From Serripes groenlandicus (taxonomy: Eukaryota; Mollusca; Bivalvia; Cardiida; Cardiidae), in the NCBI GenBank assembly GCA_031761405.1, contig JASEVX010000012.1, positions 22,216,860 to 22,280,859 on the forward strand: 64,000 nucleotides of DNA, written 5' to 3'. This document shows, piece by piece, positions 1 to 11,104 of the stretch. The notes below the pieces were generated by a model that worked only from the letters and a program-made list of their open reading frames with translations, ran no database searches and had not been told where the DNA came from. Within the stretch, counting starts at the first letter, position 1. Each line of letters opens with the position of its first letter. The translations under genes and the position numbers were made by a program.

Positions 1-720
1 TATGGCTATAGTGAACACTTAAAAAATCTTCTCCTCCATAAGTGTCGGGCCGATTTTTAAATAATTTTGTAGAAATGTTCCTTGGGTGACCCTCTATCAG
101 ATTCCTGCAAGCCATGTTGATTGGTCGAAAAACTTGGCTGCCAGGGGGCGGGGCTATTTTGCCTTATATGGCCAAAGTGAAAACTTAAAACATCTTCTCC
201 TCCGAAAGTGTGTGGCTGATTTTCAAATAATTTTGTAAAAACGTTCCTTGGATGACCCTCTATCAGATTCCTTCAAGCCATGTTGATTGGTCGAAAAACA
301 TGGCCGCCAGGGGGGCGGGGCTATTTTGCCTTATATGGCTATAGTGAAAACTTAAAAAATCTTCTTCTCCGAAAGTGTCAGACCGATTTTCAAATAATTT
401 TGTAGAAATGTTCCTTGGATGACCCACTTTCAGATTCCTTCAAGCCATGTTGATTGGTAAAAAAACATGGCCGCCAGTGGGCAGGGCTATTTTGCCTTAT
501 ATGGCTATAGTGAAAACTTAAAACATCTTCTCCTCCAAAAGTGTCTGGCCGATTTTCAAATAATTTTGTAGAAATGTTCCTAGGGTGACCCTCTATCAGA
601 TTCCTTCAATCCAAGTTGATTGGTCGGAAACTATGGCTGCCAGGGGGCGGGGCTTATATAGCTAAAGTGAAAAAAAAATATTAGGTGAGCGATTCCAGGG
701 CCATCATGGCCCTCTTGTTT
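1..720 (+). mobile_element. Helitron-like element, 166-bp repeat family, 5' cut by window
   Basis: There are four tandem units of about 167 bp (unit starts near 1, 165, 332 and 498) with the motif TTTTCAAATAATTTTGTAGA. The end carries AGGTGAGC, then the stem-loop AGGGCCATCATGGCCCT and CTTGTTT at 714-720. The same family occurs at 15524, 43045 and 59015. Confidence 0.75.
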
Positions 721-992
721 CAGTACCTATACAATTATAGAGGGTTTCCATATTTTTTAGTAGACAATTTCAAATACGTCTGCTGTAGATTTGTTGTATT
801 TTGGAAAAGGTTAATGAATTTCTAGACAAGAAAATGCTTGTCCATGAGTAAAAGTACAAGATTGCTTTAGTGGATCGACACTGTTCACATAGTTTAATAC
901 TACTTACTTAGTATAGACGGGAAGTTACAAATCGTTTGAACTCATCTAGAGTAGACCTGTGTAACATCACTAGTCTGTGAGAGGCTTATGTC
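721..992. other. No gene seen
   Basis: AT-rich sequence. TGTCCATGAGTAAAAGTAC and the following bases recur at ~33645 (TGTCCATGAGAAAAAGTAC), so part is an unnamed old repeat. Confidence 0.5.
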
Positions 993-1290
993 GAGTCCCG
1001 GTAGCTCAGTCGGTAGAGACGCGGGCTGTCAATCCAGGGGTTGTGAGTTCGAATCCCGGCTCGGCCAACTTTCTTTCCGACGATTGACAAAAGTCAATGC
1101 GACATGCGTCATTCATCTTCCACCAATGGGCTAAGTCTATGTGGAAAAGCAGCCAGTTGCTTGGGAAGTTTGGTGTTGAGTACTGGTGTGAGAAAACCAG
1201 GAAATGCATGAGTAGGTGAACTGGCCGCCGTGATATAACTGAGAAATTGTTAAAAACGGCGTTAAACCCCAATAAATCAATCAATCAACT
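993..1290 (+). mobile_element. tRNA-derived SINE, family A, near full length
   Basis: The tRNA-like head (GTAGCTCAGTCGGTAGAGAC and A-box, GGTTGTGAGTTCGAATCCC B-box) is followed by a body and tail GCCGTGATATAACTGAGAAA then AACGGCGTTAAACCCC and (AATC)n. The 92-codon minus-strand frame over it is chance. Confidence 0.88.
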
Positions 1291-1331
1291 TACATAATAG
1301 GCTCCTTGGAATCTTCTGTCAACGTATGTAT

Positions 1332-1500
1332 ACAGTCCAACCTGTGTTTAAAGACCTGACCCATGGGAAATGAACAATCTGATCTTTGTTCAGGTGGTCT
1401 TTTATTGCAGGGTCATTTAGGACAAAATTAGGAAATTAAAAGTGTGGTTGCTATAGGTAGGGAATTGCTATACAAAGGTGGTCTTTATCACAGGTTTGAC
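1332..1500 (-). mobile_element. M4 repeat, inverted copy
   Basis: CAGTCCAACCTGTGTTTAAA to GGTGGTCTTTATCACAGGTT. A shorter relative is at 18135-18196 (AAAGACCACCTGTGAATAAA). Confidence 0.7.
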
Positions 1501-1632
1501 TAATCCGAGCCTTCTCTGACCCTTACACAGCCCTTTTTACGAAAAAAAAAAAGGGTTTTAGGGTCAGAGAAGTCTCGGATTAAGGTTTGACTGACTGTTC
1601 TAATAAGACAGCACAGATGGACAGGTCTGATC

Positions 1633-1836
1633 TGAACCCTTTCCCTCATATAGACACTTTCGGACGCCTCTGCAGCAGACGGCTTTTTGAAAACATAGTG
1701 ACAAAAGAAGAAATTGCCACAATATTTTCCACTTTTAGTCATAGGTTATCCATTCAATTATGGAGATTTTCTAATTTTTGACAAAATACATCCAAAGTCG
1801 TCTGCTGCAGAATTGTCGTAGGAGGGAAAGGGTTAA
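1633..1836 (+). mobile_element. M1 TTAA MITE, inner deletion
   Basis: Both ends are present (CCCTTTCCCTCATATAGACA; GTCGTAGGAGGGAAAGGGTT). About 30 bp around the central hairpin is lost. Confidence 0.88.
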
Positions 1837-2094
1837 TATGCACTGTTCAGAAAAGCCAACTTGTACCTTTTCAATCGGACACGCTCATTTTTGCATTGGG
1901 TCAGTAGTATGGTAGTGAAAGTATCCGCGCCCCCTTATTATCAGGAAAAGCAGGTTTGATCCCTGGTCAGGTCAAACAGGGTCATTATAGATGGATCGCA
2001 GAAATAACTTCAAGCAATGGCGTGCTAAGGACTGCTGGGTTAGCATCATGACTGATGCATCGCTGACTGCAAAGCAATCAAACACATGATGCAT

Positions 2095-2507
2095 TAACCC
2101 TTTCCCTCATACGACAATTCTGCAGCAGACGACTTTGAACGTATTTTGTCAAAACATAGAAAATCTCTAAAATTGAATGGATAACCTATGACAAAAAGTG
2201 GAAAACATTCTGGCAAAAGGAGAAATTGCACGTTTTGTGCAATTTCTTCTTTTGTCACTATGTTTTCAAAAAGCCGTCTGCTGCAGAGGCACCAGAAAGC
2301 GTCCAATTTTTTAGTGTATAAACTATAAATGTTATGTTTAACCCTAATCCACTTGTAGTCGCATTCTGAAGCCTCTACGGCAGAAGAGTTTTGAAGACAC
2401 AGTGGCAAAAGAAGAAATAGCAACAATGTTTTCAACTTTATTAGAGATGTTCCATTTGTTTGCCAAGATGTTTTCAATGTCTTATGCTGTATGTGGGAAC
2501 GGGTTAA
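2095..2507 (-). mobile_element. M1 copy with lost right end, plus a second diverged copy
   Basis: 2095-2312 is a minus M1 with hairpin GCACGTTTTGTGC, broken at GCGTCCAATTTTTT. 2337-2507 is a diverged, half-sized copy closing at GGGAACGGGTTAA. Confidence 0.8.
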
Positions 2508-2568
2508 ATGAAAAAATAAAATAAAAATAAAATGTTATTATGTAAAATTAATTTTCTTTTTTTTTAAG

Positions 2569-2608
2569 CCATATGTATTCCAAGAAGTAAGAAGCAGTCA
2601 GAAAATGG
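2569..2608 (+). CDS. Candidate small internal exon of the ITPRID-like gene
   Basis: A long T-rich tract ends in AAG at 2566-2568, and the exon closes at ATGG before a consensus GTAAGT donor (2609). With two leading bases it reads ICIPRSKKQSENG. Its two trailing bases join the single leading base of exon 4932 to give glycine, continuing as DSDGKPLSKRLRW. The basic, polar sequence resembles the linker that precedes the conserved LGF block in this family. No homology was tested. The support is splice signals and phase only, so this could be a chance short exon. Confidence 0.42.
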
Positions 2609-2827
2609 GTAAGTATAACTTCTAATGTCAGAAAGAATGTTGGGGGAGTTGGGGGTCTAGTCAAAACCCCTGAATTGACAACCCGCATGCAACAGACTGA
2701 GCTAGGAGGGGCATGCGTTTTATGGACATATTGCGTTAAAGTCTTTGTTAGGACATGACCGGGGATTGCACCTGGGTCTCCATGCTACATAGCGGACAAT
2801 CTAACCAGTACACCACCAAATCAGTAG

Positions 2828-3063
2828 TGTAACTCTTTCCCCACTTACAACGATTCTGCAGCATACGACGTTTAAATTATCTAGAACAAAAATATGGATA
2901 TTCTCTTAAAACGAAAGTATAATTTTCAAATTTGGTTGAACAAATTTGTGACAAAAGATGACATTGCTCATTATGAGCAATGTCATATTTTAGCACAATG
3001 TTTCTAAAAATTGTCTGCTATAGATGTGTGAAAATGCCTCTGTAGGTGGGAAAAGAGTTGATA
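2828..3063 (-). mobile_element. M1-related, diverged
   Basis: ACTCTTTCCCCACTTACAAC start, central palindrome TGACATTGCTCATTATGAGC and TGTAGGTGGGAAAAGAGTT end. Confidence 0.65.
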
Positions 3064-3099
3064 AGGTGAAATTCTCACCACTCCTTGTGTGTTCAAGCA

Positions 3100-3292
3100 G
3101 AGCTCTAGATAAGGGGCGTTTTGCATGTTCTGAAATCCTTATTTGACCCTCTAACCCTATGTTGTGGGTACTCAAAAGAATTGTCTCAGTGAAAGGATTC
3201 TTTTGAGTACCCACTAATAGGGTTTGCTTTAATAATAAGAGAAAAAATTGTGGGAAAAAGAGTTGAATACCCCCTCCTTATCTGGAACTCTG
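3100..3292. mobile_element. M2 palindromic MITE (GAGCTCTAGATAAGGGG), near complete
   Basis: Ends GAGCTCTAGATAAGGGGCG and CCCCTCCTTATCTGGAACTC. The core arm TGTGGGTACTCAAAAGAATT pairs with ATTCTTTTGAGTACCCACTA. Confidence 0.8.
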
Positions 3293-3361
3293 TGTTGTAC
3301 TGGATTACGACCCTGGTGTCACAGAAACTCATGTCATCATGCAAACACCTGCCTTTATTTT

Positions 3362-3540
3362 ACCTTTACCCTTTCCCACATATAGGCGCTTGCTGACGCC
3401 TCTGCAGCCGACAAATTTTGAAAACATTGTGGCAAAGCTGAAATTGCTCATTATTGCCACAATGTTTTCAACTCTACTCAATTATAGTTCTTTAACTTAT
3501 AGAAAGTTTGTCCATAAGTTGTATGCGGGAAAGGTTTAAC
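3362..3540 (+). mobile_element. M1-related, short
   Basis: CCCTTTCCCACATATAGGCG start and TTGTATGCGGGAAAGGTTTAA end. The right hairpin arm is partly lost. Confidence 0.72.
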
Positions 3541-3581
3541 CATTTCATGATTTCAGTTACATCACATCGACAGTTATCTTA

Positions 3582-3735
3582 TTCATGATCCCTGGGTAAA
3601 CAAACCAGTACTATAATGCTAGGAAATGTGCCTTGCCCAATTAAGGACACTCCACCATGATTGCCAGGACTGGGGATAAAACCCGGGATGCCCTGTTTCA
3701 AATCCTCGGCGCTAAACACTCGATCACGCCAGATT
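3582..3735 (-). mobile_element. SINE family D, tail missing
   Basis: The minus strand matches the head and body of 14464-14692: TTGGGCAAGGCACATTTCC in reverse, ending at the TCATGATCCCTGGGTAAACA region. Confidence 0.75.
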
Positions 3736-3812
3736 CCTTGGGATCACAAGATGTTTTAAGTCATCTGCTGAGAAATCATCCAAGGAAAAAATTAGATACA
3801 TCTAATTATTTT

Positions 3813-4240
3813 TATGCCCCCGGAATCACCGATTCGGTGGGCATCTAGTTTTTGGCCTGTCTGTCTGCACGTCTGTCTGTCTGCACGTCTGTCTGTCTGC
3901 ACGTTTGTCTGCACGAAAAAAACTTTAACCTTGACCACTACTTTTGAACCATAACAGGTGGCTACCATATTTCACATGTGTATTCCTTGTGACATGACCT
4001 TTCTGTCAGTACCAAAATTTTTGACCTAGCGACCTTGACCTTTGACCTAGATGTTGCCATTCTCGAAAAAAACTTTAACCTTGAGCACTACTTTTGAACC
4101 ATAACAGGTAAGGCTACCATATTTCACATGTGTATTCCTTGTGACATGACCTTTCTGTCAGTACCAAATTTTTTGACCTTGCGACCTTGACCTTTGACCT
4201 AGATGTTGCCATTCGGGGTCATGTGAAACACATCTTGTTT
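3813..4240 (+). mobile_element. Helitron-like element, GCCCCCGG family
   Basis: The 5' hairpin ATGCCCCCGGAATCACCGAT pairs with TTCGGTGGGCAT, followed by (GTCTGTCTGCAC)n and two ~150-bp units (starts ~3917 and ~4067, AACTTTAACCTTGA). The 3' part ATTCGGGGTCATGTG repeats the hairpin arm, then GTGAAACACAT and CTTGTTT. Confidence 0.7.
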
Positions 4241-4556
4241 TTAATGTACATTTATGATAAAGAGTCTCTCGGTTGTTTTCACATTGTTTTGAATATTAGG
4301 TGTCAAACGTTATCAGTAGTAGAAAAAGGGTTAATTTAGCTTTTATCTTGTTTATTAGTTATACACTCAACGAAATTGAATTATTTCTTGACAGGAGGAT
4401 TTGAAGATTTTGTAAAAATGAAAAAGTAACTTAACAAAATAAAATAATTGGGAAAAGGATATTTGTTTCCCCCTCAAAGTTTTCTTTTCATTAATATTGA
4501 TAATTTGTTTGATCTAAGTCTTGTTGTATCACACCATGGCTACACTTCTTTTTTTC

Positions 4557-4909
4557 CCCATCTGCAGCAGTCAACTTTTGAAAACATTGTGACAAAAGAA
4601 GAAATTGCTCATAATGCAGTCTGATACGGATCTTTGCTGGTAGCAAATTCCTTGTTTGGAGTTGGCTGTGTCACAGTTTAACCCTTTCCCTCATATAGAC
4701 GCTTTTTGATGCATCTGCAGCAGACAGCTTTTTGAAAACATATTGACAAAAGCAGAAATTGCTCAAAACAAGCAATTTCTCCTTTTTACACAATGTTTTC
4801 CACTTTTAGTCATAGGTTATCCATTTAATAATAAAGATTTTCTATGTTTTGACAAAATATGTTCAATGTCGTCTGCTGCAGATATGTTTTGCTTGTGGGA
4901 AAGGTTTAA
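4557..4909 (+). mobile_element. M1 fragment and a full M1 copy just before exon 2
   Basis: 4560-4615 is a left-arm fragment. 4678-4909 is a nearly full + copy with hairpin GCTCAAAACAAGC, whose end GGGAAAGGTTTAA lies 22 bp from the exon 4932 acceptor. Confidence 0.88.
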
Positions 4910-4931
4910 TTTTATTTTCATTATTTTTAAG

Positions 4932-5033
4932 CGACTCGGATGGGAAACCATTGTCGAAAAGATTGCGCTGGGTGTCAGCAGTGGAGAAGACTCAAGGGAA
5001 TAGTATGTCATCCAGTTTAACCAGCAATAGCAG
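4932..5033 (+). CDS. ITPRID-like: Internal exon 2 of the ITPRID-like gene
   Basis: The acceptor is TTTTTAAG at 4924-4931 and the donor CAG/GTTAGT follows 5033. The exon has 1 leading base, 33 codons and 2 trailing bases. It reads DSDGKPLSKRLRWVSAVEKT followed by a Ser-rich end (MSSSLTSNS). The split Ser codon is completed by the first base of exon 29416, giving SLTSNSS then VDQLLSQ. In vertebrate family members a Ser/Thr-rich stretch also sits just before the leucine-rich segment and LGF motif, so placement agrees with the family. The exon begins 22 bp after the end of a MITE (4678-4909), so its polypyrimidine tract is very short. Confidence 0.72.
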
Positions 5034-5238
5034 GTTAGTAGATCAAGGTCATGGAATCTGCTACTCAAGGTCACTTAAATCTTTTTATGTCACCTTGACA
5101 TGTAAATATTGTGTGTAGATGACTGTTGATCATTACTAACAATGATTTTGAATGTTTACCCCGAAACGTTTTCTGTTCTGTAACTTTATTCTTCTAGAAT
5201 GTATCTGAAAATTAATTGATTTCTTTCAATTTGATTTT

Positions 5239-5597
5239 TAACCCTTTCCCTCATATAGACCTTTTCCAACATACCAATGCATATTGATTCATTGGCAGCA
5301 AACAACTTTAGGAGCAAATTCTTCATTTGACACAATGTTTTCAAAAGTTGTCTGATGTCGGAAAGGATTAACCCTTTCCCTCATACGACAATTCTGCAGC
5401 AGACAACTTTGAACATATTTTTACAAAAAATGGAAAATCTCTATAATTGTCTGGAAAACCTATGACTAAAAGTGGAAAACATTGTTGCAAAAGGAGAAAT
5501 TGCTCGTTTTGAGCAATTTCTTCGTTTGTAACTATGTTTTCAAAAAGCCGTCTGCTACAGAGACGTAAGAAAGCGTCTATATGAGGGAAAGGGTTAA
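5239..5597. mobile_element. Two M1 copies sharing one TTAA
   Basis: 5239-5371 is a short copy (central part lost). 5368-5597 is a full minus copy with hairpin GCTCGTTTTGAGC. They meet at GGAAAGGATTAACCCTTTCC. Confidence 0.88.
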
Positions 5598-5921
5598 ATG
5601 TAGTAGAGTGTAATAGTTTAATTGTCTTTTAGTAATGTTATTGCATTGCCCCAATAAGCTGTGAGTATTATATCATGATTGGTATAAAAAATACCATTTT
5701 AGTCAAGATTTTTTTATTTGCATGTTTGATAGCTCTGTGTTTTCTATTGCTTCAATGAAATATTACATAATCATTGCTGATCATATTCTTAAAATAAAGT
5801 CATATATCAACATATTTTGGCCACATCACAAGGAAACCTTTAGCATTTATTGACAAGCGTAGATCCATATCAGCCTGTGCATCTAAGAATCTTCCCTGTG
5901 TTTAGTTTAAACTGATTTATT

Positions 5922-7462
5922 AGTCGCCGGGCAGAAGCCCGTGACTTCTATTTTTAATAGGTTTTCTGAAATCACATGGGAGGGGGGATTATTATTAGAA
6001 AGAAACACATTTAGATGTCTTGAACATATTACAATTGTGTTTGTTTAAAAACACTAAGTAATGACACATCTAAAATGAAATAAATATTCCGATGTTTTAG
6101 GTATTTTCAGTTTCTTTATTTTGACTCGCATTTATGTTTTTTTGTTTTATTTACGAAGACAAAACAGTCGCTATTAGCTAGACTGGTATACTTTATTTTA
6201 CACTATATACTACATGTAATCAAAAGTCGATAACTACAAACCTTTACGTCGCAGTCTAATTTGTTTACTTACGCGCACCTGCGTTACTCGCGAATACCAA
6301 CTGCGTAGATCAATCTCCTTTGCAGAGAGCCGCTCTTTACACTCACTTACAAATAGTAAATTATAGGTGATTTAAAATGTTTATTTGGTTCGAAACAAAT
6401 GAAGAAAAGAACAAACCGAGATAAAACTGGTTTTAATGGAAAAATGACTTTGAACGAACACTCTCTGCCTATAAAGATAGTTTCAAGAACGACACCTCTG
6501 CGAATAAGAAAGAATCGGGTCTTTCGTACAAAATTATTTCGTCCTTGACAATTTTAAATGTGTCATTTAATTCCCTAAAGGCATATTGCTTCCGATCTGC
6601 ATATTGTTATGCATCATTGACACAAGGGCGCTCATCATAATATAATTTTAAAACATGAGTAGTTTGTTGTTTTCATTATAAAAAAGGAAGGAAAGAATTA
6701 AAATAAATTAACATGTTGTAGGGCTAAGTTTATGTTCGAAATTAAGTTTAAATTATACAACAATTTCAATGAGATTTAACCGTTTAGTTGATATTATATT
6801 TCGAAGGTGGTCTAATTTATAAATATTGGACTACATTTCAACATTTGTTAAAGTATGATATAATTAGGATGCTAAGCTAATATCATTTTGAGAAAAAGAG
6901 AAAACTCATGTCTTCAGCGATTTAACCCTTATCTCATTGTTTTAAAAGTAGATTGCTGCAAAGGTGTCCACTGTTGACTTTAAAAGAGGAAAGGTAAAAT
7001 GACGTGCTATTTCATGCAAATCCCAAATTGTCTGTTTTGTGGTTTTATTGAAAAATAATAAAATTCAAATATTCTGACAAACATCTTGAAAAGTGTATGT
7101 GGAATTCACAAATCTTATAATTATTCCTTAATGAAAGCACTGTATACATACTAAGACTAATGATTGGCAAGATTACTCAAATCATTACTGTTTATGATCA
7201 ATAATTAGTTGGTTGTGTGTATGGTCAATCTACTTTGGAATGGAGATTGATCATAAACAATGAAAGGCTTCAATTATCATTCACTTCGTTGACAAAATAA
7301 TGCAAGTTATGATACATTTTCACTTGACCCCACCCCTGATGTTCCAATATGCATATGCAATATGATAACTGTTTATTCAACTACTATAATGTTAGTGTTA
7401 TGCATAACTGCACTATGGATATCCGGCGACATTGATGCGTTGCATCAACTTTCTCTTGTTTT
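5922..7462 (+). mobile_element. Helitron-like element, GTCGCCGGGC family
   Basis: The 5' hairpin is GTCGCCGGGCAGAAGCCCGTGAC. The 3' end has TCCGGCGAC, then TTGATGCGTTGCATCAA and CTTTCTCTTGTTTT. No tandem units were seen. An M1-like relic lies inside (6922-6997). The inner ~1.3 kb is AT-rich without a credible ORF. An inverted relative is at 44903-45946. Confidence 0.62.
6922..6997. mobile_element. M1 relic inside a Helitron-like element
   Basis: TTTAACCCTTATCTC start and GAGGAAAGGTAAAA end, with a remnant inner GATTGCTGCAAAGG. Confidence 0.45.
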
Positions 7463-7840
7463 ACATTGATTACGAAACATGCTTTCAGCTTATATTAATC
7501 ATGCTCAATCATGCTCGATGTCTGCTTCCTGGAGACTTTTATAACCAGTTCTCACACCGTTTGTCTGGAAAAATTCCAAAGTCAGAACCCGCTCATCACT
7601 GGACTTCAACCCAGGCCCTTTGGTACCAGAGGCTGACGCTCTACCACTGCACCACTGTCTTCCATACCACTGTCTTCTTGTGTTTGCAATCTAGACATAG
7701 AAGGATTCATAATGTCAATGTTATTTTTGGATTATTTGCTGGTAAAATGATGGAATAGTTTTGATTGTTCGATTTTTTGTTAGGAAATTATCATTGATCT
7801 GAATTAGGCAAATATAACATACCTTGTTTGATATGACAAG

Positions 7841-8110
7841 CTGAGCCCCGGTAGCTCAGTCAGTAGCAATGGGGGCTGTCAATCTAGGGGTTGTAAATTT
7901 GAATCCCAGCTTGGCCAACATTCTTTCAGACGTTTTTCAAGAGACACTGTGACATGCGTCATTTGTCTTTCACGATTGGGACAACAGTCTATGTGGAAAA
8001 GCAGCTAGTTGCTTTGAAAGTATGTTGTGTTGAGTACTGCTATGAGAAAGCCAGTAAACGCATGAGTAGGTGAACTGGCCACCGTGATATGGCTGAAAAA
8101 TTGTGGGTCT
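7841..8110 (+). mobile_element. SINE family A, 3' part lost
   Basis: The head CCGGTAGCTCAGTCAGTAGC and mutated B-box TTTGAATCCC are followed by the body to ACCGTGATATGGCTGAAAAA, and then the match stops. Confidence 0.8.
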
Positions 8111-8149
8111 AATATATACAACAAATCTGCATTTGACCAATTTATAATT

Positions 8150-8302
8150 TATAATTTTGTCACAGTGCTTAATAAAATAGTCTGCTGCAGCTTCATCAAA
8201 TTGTGCCTGCATTAGGGAATGGGTTAGCCATTTTCCATAATTTTGCCCAGATGTTTTCCAAGTCGCCTGCTGCAGATGTGTTGTATGTTGGAAAGGGTTA
8301 AA
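8150..8302. mobile_element. M1 relics, two truncated ends
   Basis: AGTCTGCTGCAGCTTCATC...AGGGAATGGGTTA, then GTCGCCTGCTGCAGATGTG...GGAAAGGGTTAA. Confidence 0.55.
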
Positions 8303-8360
8303 TGCTTATCAGTTTTGATCTGTTGGGAGGTGCAACAAGAACTTTTTTCATGGTGTGGTA

Positions 8361-8500
8361 GAGCTCTAGATAAGGGGCGTTTTGCATGTTCTAAAATCCT
8401 TATTTGACCCTCAAACCCTATGTTGTGATTACTCAAAAGAATCGTCTCAGCGAGACGATTCTTTTGAGTACCCACAACATAGGGTTTGCTTCAATTATGT
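8361..8500. mobile_element. M2 palindromic MITE, right end lost
   Basis: GAGCTCTAGATAAGGGGCG start and a perfect inner hairpin, GAATCGTCTCAGCGAGACGATTC (split: GAATCGTCTC / GAGACGATTC). It stops after CATAGGGTTTGCTTCAATTA. Confidence 0.8.
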
Positions 8501-8504
8501 GGAC

Positions 8505-8880
8505 CTCTGGTGTGGTCCAAATTTCTGTGTGTTGAAGAAAGCCAGGAAACACACGTTAGGTGAACTGACTCCCGTGTTTATGACTGAGATAATTGAACCC
8601 TTTTGTGTACATATAACATATCAGCAGCAGAAAACTTTGAAAACATCAAGACAAAAATATGAAATGTCTCCACAAATTAAAGTATTATTATTGAATTGAG
8701 TTGAAAACATTGCGGCAAGAGGAGAAGTTACTGTGTTACTAAGCAACTATGAGCAATTTCTCCTTTTGCAATAAATCATAATGATTTCAAGAGTTGCCTG
8801 CTGCAGAGGCATCAGAAAACGTCAGTATGTGGGAAAGGGTTAAGTTGAAAATGGCGTTAAACTGCAATCAATCAACCAAT
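8505..8880 (+). mobile_element. SINE family A tail split by a MITE
   Basis: 8513-8594 carries GAAAGCCAGGAAACACACG to ACTGAGATAATTG. After the M1 insertion (8594-8843) the tail resumes as GTTGAAAATGGCGTTAAACT and CAATCAATCAACC. Confidence 0.65.
8594..8843 (-). mobile_element. M1-related copy interrupting a SINE
   Basis: Starts GAACCCTTTTGTGTACATAT and ends GTCAGTATGTGGGAAAGGGT then TAA. The central hairpin contains an extra ACTGTGTTACTAAGCA segment. Confidence 0.75.
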
Positions 8881-9143
8881 TTCTGTGTCACATCACATCT
8901 GGTTTCCCATTCTATAATGACCCATTTGGCCCGAAATAATCACTTCCTCATTATGAAGGTCAAGGTCATAGTTGGTTTGTCACTTCATAGATCTATTACC
9001 ATAAAGGTCAAGGTCACTTGTCAGATCGTAGATCTATTACATTGACATCTTGGGTTGTCAGCTTTGATATTGTTGCTCGTAAATCATCATCAAAGTTGAT
9101 AACCTGTTTCCTACTTGCAACTAATCCTCAGAAGACAACCCGT

Positions 9144-9500
9144 TTAACCCTTTCCCTCATATAAACGCTTTCTGACGCCTCTGCAGCAGACAGCTTTTTG
9201 AAAACATAGTGCCAAAGAAGAAATTGCTCAGAACAAGCAATTTCTCCTTTTGCCACAATTTTGTCCACTTTTAGCCATAGGTTATCCATTCAATTATAGG
9301 GATTTTCTATTTTTTGACAAAAAATATGGAAAGGTTTAAGATACTGAAACTCTCTCTAAAAGACAGACAAATTAATCGAACTAAGTTGAAAACAGAGCGT
9401 AAAAAGGACAAATTGCTCATCATCTCAATTTGCAATAATGTTTTTAAAAGTTGTCTGCATCAGAGGCGCCAGAAAACATCTATATGTGGGAAAGGGTTAT
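9144..9500. mobile_element. Fused + and - M1 copies
   Basis: 9144-9339 is a + copy cut after TTTTTTGACAAAAAATATGG. 9343-9500 is a minus-type half ending TCTATATGTGGGAAAGGGTT. Confidence 0.72.
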
Positions 9501-9590
9501 TGAAACATAAATAGACTGGTATAATTATTTCTGATTTATGCTATCTAGATGTGTTGTCTGCTTTATAATGAAATTTATTAATATTTTTCT

Positions 9591-9820
9591 TTAACCCTTT
9601 CTCTCATATAGACGCTTTCTGACACCTCTGCAGCAGACGGCTTTTTGAAAACATAGTGACAAAAGAAGAAATTGCGCAAAACGTGCAATTTCTCCTTTTG
9701 CCACAATGTTTTCCACTTTTTGTCATAGGTTATCCATTCAATTATGGAGATTTTCTATGTTTTGACAAAATACGTTCAAAGTCGTCTGCTGCAGAATTGT
9801 CGTATGAGGGAAAGGGTTAA
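9591..9820 (+). mobile_element. M1 TTAA MITE, full-length reference copy (230 bp)
   Basis: TTAA on both sides; TIR CCCTTTCTCTCATA and TATGAGGGAAAGGG; inner repeats CTGCAGCAGACGG at 19 bp and CGTCTGCTGCAG at 8 bp from the TIRs; central palindrome AGAAATTGCGCAAAACGTGC then AATTTCTCC. Confidence 0.95.
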
Positions 9821-9940
9821 AAGATTTTGGCAACTTCAACAAGCTAATAATTATTGATTTAAAGCATTTTTTTTTTTACCCTTTTCTCACCTGCAGATGC
9901 ATTTGCAAGCAATCTAATCATCATTGATCTAAAACATTTT

Positions 9941-10574
9941 TATGCCCCGGCATACGAAGTATGAGGGGCATATAGTTTTCCGGTCCGTTAGTCCGTCCGT
10001 CCGTCCGTTCGTCCGTCCCGCTCAGGTTAAAGTTTTTGGTCAAGTTAGATTTTAGTGAAGTTGATGTACTATCATTATGAAACTTCACACAAATGACAAT
10101 CAACATATCATTGTTTAAAAAATTGTATCAATTTGAGGTTGGACCAACTGTTCGTCCGTCTGTTCGTCTGTCTGTTCGTCCATTCCATTCTCAGGTTAAA
10201 GTTTTTGGTCAAGTTAGATTTTAGTGAACCTGATGTCCTATCATTATGAAACTTCACACAAATGACAATCAACATATCATTGTTTAAAAAATTGTATCAA
10301 TTTGAGGTTGGACCAACTGTTCGTCCGTCTGTTCGTCTGTCTGTTCGTCCATTCCATTCTCAGGTTAAAGTTTTTGGTCAAGTTAGATTTTAGTGAACCT
10401 GATGTCCTATCATTATGAAACTTCACACAAATGACAATCAACATATCATTGTTTAAAAAATTGTATCAATTTGAGGTTGGACCAACTGTTCGTCTGTCCG
10501 TTCGTCTGTTCGTGTGTCTGTTCGTCCATTAACAACCGGGGCATCCGTGTTCCATGGACACATTTTCTTGTTTT
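9941..10574 (+). mobile_element. Helitron-like element, TATGCCCCGG family
   Basis: The 5' hairpin is TATGCCCCGGCATACGAAGT...GGGGCATA, then a (GTCC)n tract and three ~170-bp units (starts 10020, 10190 and 10359, CTCAGGTTAAAGTTTTTGG). The 3' arm CCGGGGCAT is followed by GTGTTCCATGGACAC and TTTTCTTGTTTT. Confidence 0.78.
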
Positions 10575-10747
10575 ACAATGTAAGACTATCCTTCTTGAGA
10601 AAGAAAATACTGCTTTTTTTGGGTCGCCTGCCTTGATATTTTTTCACATATCAATAGCAGACGACTTTTGAAAATATTTTGCAGAAAGGTTATCAACTCT
10701 TAATAATAATAAGACTTTTATTCATATTTGTTCACCTAGATTTGTTT

Positions 10748-11014
10748 AGACCTTTCCCTCATACGACAATTCTGCAGCAGACGACATTGAACATATTTTG
10801 TCAAAAAATAGAAAATCTCTATAATTCAATGGATAACCTATGACTTAAAGTGGAAAACATTGTGTCAAAAGGAAAAATTGCTCGTTTTGAGCAATTTCTT
10901 CTTTTGTCACTGTTTTCAAAAAGCTGTCTGCTGCAGAGGCGTCAGAAAGCGTCTATATGAGGGAAAGGGTTAAAAGTTGTCTGCTGCAGATTTGTTGTAC
11001 GTGGGAAAGGGTTA
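10748..11014 (-). mobile_element. M1 copy plus a right-end fragment
   Basis: 10748-10973 is a full minus copy (its first TTAA is mutated). 10970-11014 repeats only GTCTGCTGCAGATTTGTTG...GGGAAAGGGTTAA. Confidence 0.85.
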
Positions 11015-11104
11015 AGGATAATTTCACTGTCGTCTCTTTGTCTGACACACTTTCATTTCTTGACTTATTGGCAGGAAGATCCTTCCTTGTTTGTTGCAAT
11101 TGTA

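Noticed and set aside
1001..1070. tRNA gene (GTAGCTCAG...GGTTCGAATCCC)
   Set aside because: The head is fused to a SINE body and tail and recurs with mutations elsewhere. Stem pairing is poor.
2094..2477. 127-codon minus-strand ORF
   Set aside because: Runs through two MITE copies; similar peptides (ENIVTKEEIAQN...) appear wherever the MITE occurs.
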